This document shows, piece after piece, positions 36,467 to 42,461 of a DNA stretch of 42,461 nucleotides; position 1 is the stretch's first letter, and each line of letters starts with the position of its first letter. Source of the DNA: Gemmatimonadota bacterium (lineage in GTDB: Bacteria > Gemmatimonadota > Gemmatimonadetes > Longimicrobiales > Gaopeijiaceae). The stretch is taken from positions 2,864 through 45,324 of the forward strand of contig JAPPGI010000055.1 in the NCBI GenBank assembly GCA_028874985.1. Reading direction: 5' to 3'. A program made the position numbers and the translations under genes. The notes beneath the pieces are model-generated. The model did no database searches. It had not been told where the DNA came from and saw nothing but the letters and a program-made list of their open reading frames with translations.

Positions 36467-36774
36467 GGGAGGCTCGTGATGGGGTGGGAGAGAGGGAAAA
36501 TCCGGCGGTTCAGCGGTGAGTCCCTATTATGTAGGTAACAAGGTAACAGGTCATCATCATAAGGGGTGTGGAAAAGTGCACAGCCCGGGTGCCGTACGGC
36601 GGGGGATGCAGCGGGAATCCGGGAATCCGGGGATTCGGGGGTATGTGCACGGATGGAGGAAAAGAACGGCATTTCGGTGGCGACGAGGGGGGGAGTGTGG
36701 AGAACACGATGGCCCGCGGCCGGTTTTCCACAGTTCTTCCACAGGGACATGAGGAAAAGGGAGAGCTCCCCTCT
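36467..36774. other. oriC: dnaA–dnaN intergenic region, candidate replication origin
   Basis: 308 bp without a gene, flanked by dnaA and dnaN. Four DnaA-box-like 9-mers: TGTGGAAAA (36567–36575) and TGTGGAGAA (36696–36704) in one orientation, TTTTCCACA (36724–36732) and TCTTCCACA (36735–36743) in the other. The last two start 11 bp apart, one helical turn. The first and third are the same box, one mismatch from TTATCCACA. An unusually AT-rich patch for this genome (36525–36562) contains two tandem AGGTAACA copies and TCATCATCAT. Exact consensus boxes are absent, so the origin call is tentative. Confidence 0.55.
36526..36554 (-). promoter_or_regulatory. Possible dnaN promoter
   Basis: Minus strand ATGACC (36549–36554), 17-nt spacer, CATAAT (36526–36531), 60 nt before dnaN. 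The spacer is formed by the AGGTAACA direct repeats. Confidence 0.4.
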
Positions 36775-38148
36775 TCAGGCGCTCTTCTGAAGGTCGCGGC
36801 GCAGTCCGTCCACCCTCGCCCGGAAGGCATCATCGGCGTCCAGACGTTCCTCCACTTTCCGAATGGAGTGGATCACGGTCGAGTGGTCCCTGCCCCCGAA
36901 GGCCTGCCCGATCTGCTTGAGGGGAGTATCGAGGATTTCCCGAATCAGGAACATTGCGACCTGGCGGGGCACGGCGAGGGCACGGGCGCGGCCGGGCGAT
37001 GCGAGAGCCTCTCCGGTGACGCCCCACACCTTGCCGACGCGTTCCCGTATTGTCCCGGGGTCCAGGGGTGTCGGGGTCTCGCCGGCGGAGCCCAGACCCG
37101 CCAGTGCTAGGTTTGCGAGGTCGAGCGTCAGTTCCTGCCGGGTGAGCGACGAGTAGGCGAGCAGCTTGATGATGGCACCTTCGAGTTCCCTGACCGACGA
37201 CGTACAGCGCCGTGCGATCAGATCGAGGATGTCGGCGGGGAGGAAGATCCGGTCTTCGTCCGCCTTCTTGCGGAGGATCGCCACCCGCGTCTCGTAGTCC
37301 GGCGGGTTGACGTCGGCGACGAGACCCCACTCGAAACGTGACACGAGGCGGTCCTCGAGGCCCTCGAGTTCCTTGGGATGGCGGTCGCTGGTCAGCACGA
37401 TCTGGCGGCTGGCGTTGTAGAGGACGTTGAAGGTGTGGAAGAACTCCTCCTGGGTGTGCTCCTTGCGGCGGAGGAACTGGACGTCGTCCACTAGGAGAAG
37501 GTCGTAGGACCGGTAGCGGGCCCGGAATGCATCGGTCGTCTGGTCGTAGATCGCCGTGACCATCTCGTTGACGAACTGTTCCGCCGGAATGTAGCAGATG
37601 CGGGTGCGCGCGCCCTCCTCCAGCAGCCGGTGCCCGATCGCCTGCATCAGATGGGTCTTGCCGAGCCCCGTGGCCCCGTAGAGGAAGAGGGGGTTGTAGC
37701 TGCGGGCCGGTCTCGCCGCGACGGCGAGGCTCGCCGCCTGGGCAAGTCGGTTGTTCTCGCCCACAATGAAGCGGGAAAAGGTGTAGCGGGCGTTCAACGC
37801 CGGGCGCGGACCGGGAGGTGGGGGATCGTCGGCGGGCCGGGATTCCGGCTCGACCACCTGGGTCACCGTGATTTCGGGGGCGTGGCGCTCGGGGAGGGAG
37901 GCGTCCCAGGAGATTTCGAGTTCCACCGGCCCCGGTACGGCGCCGACGGCGATACCGTGAAGGAGCGGCCCGTATTTGTCTTCGAGCCACTCCGCGTGGA
38001 ACTTGCTCGTCGCCGCGATGTGCAGGACGCCGCGGGACCAGGAGACCGCTCTTGCGCTGGCGATCCAGGTGCGGAAGGTCTGCTCGGGAAGGCCGGTCCT
38101 GGCCTGCTCGAGGATGCGGTTCCAGAGGTCGGTAGCGGTCGGCGTCAT
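36775..38148 (-). CDS. dnaA: Chromosomal replication initiator protein DnaA
   Basis: 457 residues from ATG 38148; a longer frame would include the promoter -35 element. Domain I (LWNRILEQARTGLPEQTFRTWI), a short proline-rich linker ~100–118, AAA+ domain III with YTFSRFIVGENN, GATGLGKT at 158–165, LLLVDDVQFL and the sensor region TSDRHPKEL, then domain IV with GGRDHSTVIHSIRKV, the DnaA-box-binding signature. It melts origin DNA and loads the replisome. It is followed by dnaN and diverges from rpmH. Confidence 0.97.
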   Translation of the reverse strand: MTPTATDLWNRILEQARTGLPEQTFRTWIASARAVSWSRGVLHIAATSKFHAEWLEDKYGPLLHGIAVGAVPGPVELEISWDASLPERHAPEITVTQVVEPESRPADDPPPPGPRPALNARYTFSRFIVGENNRLAQAASLAVAARPARSYNPLFLYGATGLGKTHLMQAIGHRLLEEGARTRICYIPAEQFVNEMVTAIYDQTTDAFRARYRSYDLLLVDDVQFLRRKEHTQEEFFHTFNVLYNASRQIVLTSDRHPKELEGLEDRLVSRFEWGLVADVNPPDYETRVAILRKKADEDRIFLPADILDLIARRCTSSVRELEGAIIKLLAYSSLTRQELTLDLANLALAGLGSAGETPTPLDPGTIRERVGKVWGVTGEALASPGRARALAVPRQVAMFLIREILDTPLKQIGQAFGGRDHSTVIHSIRKVEERLDADDAFRARVDGLRRDLQKSA

Positions 38149-38176
38149 GCCCCGGCGTACGGTGGAAGGGGCGCGA

Positions 38177-38205
38177 AGCTTATCGGCGGGGAGCGGCGAA
38201 GTCAA
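38177..38205 (-). promoter_or_regulatory. Predicted dnaA promoter
   Basis: Minus strand TTGACT (38200–38205), 17-nt spacer, TAAGCT (38177–38182). Transcription would begin near 38170, about 20 nt before the ATG. This is one of the best promoter matches in the window. Confidence 0.55.
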
Positions 38206-38270
38206 TCGCCGGGGTGGGCTGGAGGTCGTGGCGTGGTGGGGGGCGTGATCGGCGCGCCGGAGTCGAGCGC

Positions 38271-38279
38271 CGTGGATAA
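38271..38279 (-). promoter_or_regulatory. DnaA-box candidate upstream of dnaA
   Basis: CGTGGATAA on the plus strand is TTATCCACG on the minus strand, one mismatch from the consensus box. It sits between the dnaA and rpmH promoters, a position used for dnaA autoregulation or origin function in other bacteria. Confidence 0.5.
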
Positions 38280-38290
38280 AGCCGCCGACA

Positions 38291-38320
38291 TTGACTGACG
38301 GCCGGTGGTTTTGGTAACTT
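38291..38320 (+). promoter_or_regulatory. Predicted promoter of rpmH–rnpA–yidD–yidC
   Basis: TTGACT (38291–38296), 18-nt spacer, TAACTT (38315–38320), giving a leader of about 80 nt before rpmH. It uses the same -35 hexamer as the divergent dnaA promoter. Confidence 0.45.
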
Positions 38321-38407
38321 CCACGGCTGTACCGATACCAGCGGTCGCCTCAGGAGACACGGGGACCGACACACGATCCGCCAGAACTGAACCCGGGTGT
38401 TCCAAAG

Positions 38408-38566
38408 ATGAAACCGACCTACCGGCCGCGAAACCGTAAGCGGTTGAACAAACACGGCTTCCGAGCTCGAATGAGGACCAGGGCCGGGCGGGCGACGCTG
38501 AGCCGGCGGCGGCGGCGGGGCCGGCGGGCGCTCGTCGTGCGCACCGGATCCAAGAACGGCGGTTGA
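38408..38566 (+). CDS. rpmH: Ribosomal protein bL34
   Basis: 52 residues: [22 protein letters not shown] followed by an arginine-rich helix and RTGSKNGG. The TYRPxxRKRxxxHGFRxRM pattern is diagnostic of L34, a small protein of the large ribosomal subunit. It is slightly longer than the usual 44–47 residues because of extra Arg/Gly residues at the end. The stop TGA overlaps the TTG start of rnpA. The rpmH–rnpA order next to dnaA is nearly universal. Confidence 0.93.
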   Translation: MKPTYRPRNRKRLNKHGFRARMRTRAGRATLSRRRRRGRRALVVRTGSKNGG

Positions 38567-38961
38567 CGCCGTCGGTGGACGGGGGGCACGAGCGGCTCCC
38601 GCGAGCGGCCCGGATCCGCCGGACGCGTGATATCCGGGTGCATCTCCGGCGTGGAAGACGGATGAGAACCCCCGCTCTCGACGTGTACCTCCTCGACCGT
38701 TCGGCAGGGGGCATTGGCGAATGGCGCGGACCGCGTATCGGTTGGATCGTGCCCAAGCTGGGGCATGGCAGCGTGGAGAGGAACCGGCTGAAGCGCAGGC
38801 TCAGGGAGATCGGGCGAAGAAGGGTGCTGAAGAGGCTGCGGGAGGCGGAATGCCGTGCGGATGTGCTGGTGCGGGCGCGAAGGGGCGGGTATCGCGCTAC
38901 GTATCAGGAGCTCGAAGCCCAGTGGATGAGCGTCGTGGAGGTGGCATGCTCACATCGTTGA
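38563..38961 (+). CDS. rnpA: Ribonuclease P protein component
   Basis: 132 residues from TTG 38563, which overlaps the rpmH stop; GTG at 38575 is an alternative. [23 protein letters not shown] starts the fold and the RNR signature [20 protein letters not shown] is intact. The protein helps the RNase P RNA mature the 5' end of tRNA. The RNA subunit gene is not in this window. The end overlaps yidD by 16 nt. Confidence 0.93.
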   Translation: MTPSVDGGHERLPRAARIRRTRDIRVHLRRGRRMRTPALDVYLLDRSAGGIGEWRGPRIGWIVPKLGHGSVERNRLKRRLREIGRRRVLKRLREAECRADVLVRARRGGYRATYQELEAQWMSVVEVACSHR

Positions 38962-39179
38962 TGGCCGCGACCATCCGTTTCTACCAACGCTGGTTGGCGG
39001 CGGCGAAGCCCCCGTGCTGCCGGTTCCATCCGACCTGCTCGGAGTACACGCGGGTGGCGATCCTGGGACACGGGCCGGCCCTGGGGTTGTGGATGGGTGT
39101 CAGGCGTATCGCGAGATGCCACCCGTGGGGTGGATACGGGTACGACCCGGTCCCCGACCCTAAGGTGGACGGGCCATGA
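38946..39179 (+). CDS. yidD: Membrane protein insertion efficiency factor YidD
   Basis: 77 residues, ATG 38946 with GGAGG 4 nt upstream (ATG 38961 is possible). FYQRWLAAAKPPCCRFHPTCSEYTRVAILGHG and GVRRIARCHPWGGYGYDPVP are the conserved cysteine-rich YidD motifs. YidD is a small inner-membrane-associated protein that supports YidC-dependent insertion. Overlaps rnpA by 16 nt and yidC by 4 nt. Confidence 0.93.
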   Translation: MLTSLMAATIRFYQRWLAAAKPPCCRFHPTCSEYTRVAILGHGPALGLWMGVRRIARCHPWGGYGYDPVPDPKVDGP

Positions 39180-40858
39180 AAACGGGCCTCCGCTTCTTCG
39201 CCGCGATGTTCCTGATGCTGCTGGTCTTCGTGGTCACCAACCGGCTGTTCCCGCCGGCGGTGCCGGAGCCTCCAGACGAACAGCCGAGGCCGGAGGCCGG
39301 CGGGGACGAGCGCGGTGGACTGCGCGAACCCGCCGAGGCGGTGGTGCCGGAGCCCGGGGGGGAACGCGGGGCGCGGCTGCCCGGTGAAGGCGATCCGGAA
39401 CAGCTTGTCACGGTTCAGACACCCCTTTATCGCATCGTATTCACCAACCGCGGGGCGGCCATTCGCTCCATTCAGCTGCCCACGTACGAGTCGTTCGCCC
39501 ACGAGGGACCGGTCGAACTCGTGCCCCCCGGCGTGGAGCGGGTGCTGGCGGGAACCTGGCAGAGGGGATCGGGTTCGGACCAACTCGACCTGACGCGGCT
39601 CGCCTATGAGGTGAGCCCGCGCGACGGCCTCCGCCTGGGCGAGGGCGGCGGACCGCGGAGCCTCACCTTCCGCTACGAACACCCGACTCAGCCCTTTGTG
39701 AGCGAGGTACGGTACACCTTCTCATCCGATTCCTACGTAATCGGCGTCGACGGACGGCTGCCCGCCTCGGAGCGGGCGGCGATATTCGTGGATCTGGGGC
39801 CGGGCCTCGCGATCAACGAACTCAAGGAGGACGACGAACGCAGGCTGATGGCGTTCTCGTCGAACCACGTGGACGAAGGGGTCCGCTCACGACCCTTCGC
39901 CAAGGTCAAGGAGCCGGAAGCGGTGCCGGGTCCGTTGCGCTGGGCGGCGGTGAAGAGCAAGTACTTCGTGGAGGTCATCCTGGCCGGCGACGGCGAGGGG
40001 GAGGGCGGGTCGCTTGCGGGAATCTGGGCCGAACCGGTGCCGGGAACGGGGCGGGTGGCCGTACGCGTGGGCATGCCGATGGGCGAGGACGGCAGGTACG
40101 CCTACCGGGCCTTCCTGGGCCCCATCGACCGGGATCTCCTGGTCGGAGTGGGCGACGATCTGCACGAGGTCAACCCCATCGGCCTGGCCATCTTCCGGCC
40201 GATCATCCGACCCTTCGTGGCGGTGGCCCTGTGGACGATGAGGATGCTCCATGACCACCTCCACCTGTCCTACGGATGGGTATTGATCGTGATCGGCCTC
40301 CTGGTCCGGGTCGTGCTCTGGCCGCTCAACCAGAAGGCGATGCGGTCGCAGCTCAAGAACATGGCGGCCGCGCCGCTGATGGAGGAGATCCGGCGGAAGT
40401 ACAAGGACGATCCCCAGAAGGCGCAGCAGGAGACGCTGAGGCTGTACAAGGAGCAGGGAATCAATCCGCTGGCCGGATGCGTTCCCCTGCTGATTCCCTG
40501 GCCAATGCTGATCGCGCTCTTCTTCGTCTTCCAGAACACGATTCAACTGCGCGGCCAGTCCTTCATGTGGCTGGCCGACCTGTCGGCGCCGGATCCCCTC
40601 TATATCCTCCCGATCTTCCTTGCGGTCAGCATGTTCGTCCTGCAGTGGATCAGCATGAGGGCGATGGCTGCGGCCAACCCGCAGATGAAGATGATGATGT
40701 ACATTCTGCCACTTGTGATGCTGTGGATCTTCTGGCGGCTGGCTTCGGGATTGAACCTCTATTACGCCACCTTCAATCTGGCCATGATCCCGCAGCAGAT
40801 CCTCATCGCGCGGGAGCGGAGGAAGGCGCAGGCGGCGGGGCCGCTCAAGCCGAAATGA
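39176..40858 (+). CDS. yidC: Membrane protein insertase YidC
   Basis: 560 residues. N-terminal anchor helix FFAAMFLMLLVFVVTNRLF, a Pro/Glu-rich linker, a periplasmic P1 domain (~75–335: QTPLYRIVFTNRGAAIRSIQL…) and the conserved insertase core of five helices from ~345: YGWVLIVIGLLVRVVLWPLNQKAM, KEQGINPLAGCVPLLIPWPMLIALFFVF, then MKMMMYILPLVMLWIFWRLASGLNLYY. The periplasmic domain marks a Gram-negative-type YidC and therefore a diderm cell. It inserts and folds inner-membrane proteins with or without Sec. ATG overlaps the yidD stop. Confidence 0.95.
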   Translation: MKTGLRFFAAMFLMLLVFVVTNRLFPPAVPEPPDEQPRPEAGGDERGGLREPAEAVVPEPGGERGARLPGEGDPEQLVTVQTPLYRIVFTNRGAAIRSIQLPTYESFAHEGPVELVPPGVERVLAGTWQRGSGSDQLDLTRLAYEVSPRDGLRLGEGGGPRSLTFRYEHPTQPFVSEVRYTFSSDSYVIGVDGRLPASERAAIFVDLGPGLAINELKEDDERRLMAFSSNHVDEGVRSRPFAKVKEPEAVPGPLRWAAVKSKYFVEVILAGDGEGEGGSLAGIWAEPVPGTGRVAVRVGMPMGEDGRYAYRAFLGPIDRDLLVGVGDDLHEVNPIGLAIFRPIIRPFVAVALWTMRMLHDHLHLSYGWVLIVIGLLVRVVLWPLNQKAMRSQLKNMAAAPLMEEIRRKYKDDPQKAQQETLRLYKEQGINPLAGCVPLLIPWPMLIALFFVFQNTIQLRGQSFMWLADLSAPDPLYILPIFLAVSMFVLQWISMRAMAAANPQMKMMMYILPLVMLWIFWRLASGLNLYYATFNLAMIPQQILIARERRKAQAAGPLKPK

Positions 40859-40875
40859 CCCCGGGAGCAGGGGTC
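40857..40875 (+). terminator. Small hairpin at the end of yidC
   Basis: GACCCC (40857–40862), 7-nt loop, GGGGTC (40870–40875), starting at the stop codon. There is no T-run, so termination is uncertain. Confidence 0.3.
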
Positions 40876-40987
40876 GTCGGCCCGCGGGAGGCCGAAGTGC
40901 ATCGATCACGCGCGAGAGTGCGAAACCGGCGTTGCACGCGCCCTGCAGGGCTGTTGTGATGTAAAGCATAGTTTCCAATATGTCATG

Positions 40988-40993
40988 TATAAT
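40988..40993 (+). promoter_or_regulatory. Consensus -10 box at the mnmE start
   Basis: A perfect TATAAT lies 9 nt before TTG 41003 and inside the frame that begins at ATG 40985. No good -35 hexamer is present at 16–18 nt. The surrounding 40955–41005 is AT-rich for this genome. Confidence 0.5.
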
Positions 40994-41002
40994 GTACACT
41001 TC

Positions 41003-42394
41003 TTGGATCAGTCGGCTGCCACCGCGGGTACCGCGCGGCTTCGCGACACGATCGTAGCACTGGCGACCCCGCCGGGAGTCGGCGCGGTCGCGCTGGTCCG
41101 CCTCTCGGGTCCCCTGGCGCTGGAGATCGCCGCGCGCCTGATGGCCCGGGATGCGCCGTCAATGGCTGGGTGGGCGGACCGGTTCAGCCGCCTCCGGCCT
41201 CTGTTCCGTCCCGGCTCGGAAGAACCCCTGGACCGGGCGCTGGTCACGCTGTTTCGGGCACCGGAGAGCTACACGGGCGAAGACATGGTGGAATTCTCGA
41301 CACACGGGGGGCACAGGGTCCCGCGCAGCGTCGTGGCAGCCTGCATGGCGCTGGGCGCCAGAGAGGCGAGGGCCGGCGAATTCACGCAGCGCGCCTACCT
41401 CAACGGGAAGCTCGACCTGACTCAGGCGGAGGCGGTCGCCGATCTCGTCGAGGCGCGGTCGGCCAAGGGACGGACGGTGGCGCTCCACCAGCTCGAGAGG
41501 GGACTCGGCGCGCGCATCGCGGAGCTTCGCGAACAGGTGATCGGGCTTTCGGCGCTACTCGTCCAGCACATCGACTTTCCCGAGGAGGACGATGCGCCGA
41601 CACCCCTGGACGGAATCGCCGCGGAGGCCGGGCGCGTGGCCGTTGAGATCGGTCGCCTGCTGGCGACCGCCCCCGCGGGAGAAGCATTGCGCGAAGGCGC
41701 GGTGACTGTGCTGGCGGGAGCGCCGAACTCTGGCAAATCCAGTCTGTTCAATGCCTTGGTCGGTGTCGAGCGCGCCATCGTGACCGACGAGCCGGGGACG
41801 ACGCGGGACGCGGTCGAAGCGGTGGTCGAGGTGGAGGGGTTTCCCTTTCGGCTGGTTGACACCGCGGGTCTCCGAGTAGCCGCGGGCAAAGTCGAGCGTC
41901 TGGGGATCGAGGTGGCGCGCCGCTTCCTGGCCGGGGCGGACGTGGTGCTCTATTGCCGGGAGGCGGGCCGCGACCCGACGGGGGAGGAGCTCCGCTTCCT
42001 CGGCGGACTGGAGGCGCCGGTCGTGTCCGTGAGGACGAAGTGGGATCTGGCCGGCGGCGGAGATGTCCGCGAGGACGGTGCGGTGGCGGTGTCGGTGGAG
42101 ACCGGTGAAGGACTCGACGCCCTGAAGACCGTGTTGCGCGATCTGGTCTTTCAGGGCGTGGTGGAAAACCGTGACGACGTGCCGGTGGTAACGCGCAGGC
42201 GGCAGGCCGACCTTCTGGCGCGGGCACGGGAGGACGTTGAAGGTTTCCGGGTGGCGCTGGAGGGGGGAATCCCTCCGGAGGTGGCGTCCGCGCACCTGAA
42301 GAGTGCCGAGAGCGCACTGGAGGATATTCTCGGGGTCATCGCCACGGACGATGTGCTGGACCGTGTGTTCAGGGACTTCTGCATAGGAAAGTGA
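41003..42394 (+). CDS. mnmE: tRNA modification GTPase MnmE
   Basis: 463 residues from TTG 41003; ATG 40985 gives six more but would place a perfect TATAAT inside the gene, and neither has a Shine–Dalgarno site. N-terminal folate-binding domain (DTIVALATPPGVGAVALVRLSG, SYTGEDMVEFSTHGG, AYLNGKLDLTQAEAVADL), then a G domain with GAPNSGKSS, DEPGTTRD and DTAGLR; the G4 motif is TKWD instead of NKxD. The C-terminal CIGK holds the conserved cysteine. With MnmG it makes the carboxymethylaminomethyl group on wobble uridines; mnmG is probably beyond the right edge. Confidence 0.93.
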   Translation: MDQSAATAGTARLRDTIVALATPPGVGAVALVRLSGPLALEIAARLMARDAPSMAGWADRFSRLRPLFRPGSEEPLDRALVTLFRAPESYTGEDMVEFSTHGGHRVPRSVVAACMALGAREARAGEFTQRAYLNGKLDLTQAEAVADLVEARSAKGRTVALHQLERGLGARIAELREQVIGLSALLVQHIDFPEEDDAPTPLDGIAAEAGRVAVEIGRLLATAPAGEALREGAVTVLAGAPNSGKSSLFNALVGVERAIVTDEPGTTRDAVEAVVEVEGFPFRLVDTAGLRVAAGKVERLGIEVARRFLAGADVVLYCREAGRDPTGEELRFLGGLEAPVVSVRTKWDLAGGGDVREDGAVAVSVETGEGLDALKTVLRDLVFQGVVENRDDVPVVTRRRQADLLARAREDVEGFRVALEGGIPPEVASAHLKSAESALEDILGVIATDDVLDRVFRDFCIGK

Positions 42395-42414
42395 AGGGGA
42401 TTATACCCCCTGAC

Positions 42415-42442
42415 TTGACAACGTGAACGATGACCGTAACCT
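42415..42442 (+). promoter_or_regulatory. Possible promoter at the right edge
   Basis: TTGACA (42415–42420), a perfect -35 element, 16-nt spacer, TAACCT (42437–42442). It would drive whatever follows the window. Just before it, GGGGATTATACCCC (42396–42409) is a short palindrome. Confidence 0.38.
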
Positions 42443-42461
42443 CAATGGAGAACGCCGGATC

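Noticed and set aside
36533-36562. TCATCATCAT as a DnaA-trio element
   Set aside because: The trinucleotide phase does not match the 3'-GAT-5' trio when read on either strand next to the box at 36567, so I only record it as a repeat.
36463-36833. Small frames within the dnaA–dnaN gap
   Set aside because: Short, overlapping on both strands, without conserved sequence or ribosome-binding sites. The region is better read as regulatory or origin DNA.
42445-42461. ATG at the right edge as the start of the next gene
   Set aside because: Only five codons are visible, there is no ribosome-binding site, and the predicted -10 element overlaps the region. Not enough to call.

Overview
This is a 42.5 kb stretch of a high-GC bacterial chromosome around the replication-initiation genes. 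The right third holds the canonical set dnaN–dnaA (minus strand) diverging from rpmH–rnpA–yidD–yidC–mnmE (plus strand), with DnaA-box-like sequences in both intergenic gaps. High GC, many GTG/TTG starts, 1–16 bp overlaps between consecutive genes, PD40-propeller lipoproteins and outer-membrane-type proteins suggest a diderm, Gemmatimonadota-like aerobe. That lineage call is inference from gene content, not from a marker-gene comparison.

Layout. 1–6.4 kb: a PD40-repeat lipoprotein cut by the window edge, then three two-gene toxin–antitoxin-type modules (VapBC, HEPN/MNT, DinJ–YafQ) around a large secreted PIG-L-type deacetylase. 6.8–11.1 kb: phosphofructokinase diverging from a phenylacetyl-CoA-epoxidase-like operon (DUF59 protein, PaaA, DUF59/PaaD-N, PaaB, PaaC, detached PaaD zinc ribbon). 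11.2–20.7 kb: a lipoprotein, a PLP decarboxylase, then an overlapping operon CPBP protease–DUF6941–MOSC–GyrA-like topoisomerase, followed by a saccharopine-dehydrogenase-like enzyme and a PD40 protein. 20.7–22.4 kb (minus): small protein–QueE–CoA-type NUDIX. 22.5–28.6 kb (plus): MDR oxidoreductase–MazG; ECF sigma–membrane protein–Spy-like protein; threonine catabolism (SDR threonine dehydrogenase plus Kbl); metallophosphoesterase. 28.6–34.7 kb (minus): a probable five-gene envelope signalling unit (PrcB-like lipoprotein, histidine kinase, sigma-54 response regulator, secreted coiled coil, outer-membrane-type protein). 34.7–42.4 kb: pyrE and the origin region.

How genes work together. Threonine is oxidised and cleaved to glycine and acetyl-CoA by the 25.6–27.8 kb pair. 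The Paa-like proteins should form an oxygenase complex whose iron-maturation subunit is encoded as two separated polypeptides. The kinase/regulator pair probably controls its two downstream envelope proteins or distant sigma-54 promoters. RnpA, YidD, YidC and MnmE are the usual origin-linked RNA-processing, membrane-insertion and tRNA-modification genes.

Most unusual observations: the split PaaD, a PaaC-type subunit that keeps both ExxH iron motifs, a GyrA-like protein whose GyrA-box is degenerate in blade 1 but present in blade 5, a phosphofructokinase with mixed ATP/PPi specificity residues, and a tightly coupled kinase operon with a probable non-standard start codon. No tRNA, rRNA, CRISPR array or insertion sequence was recognised.
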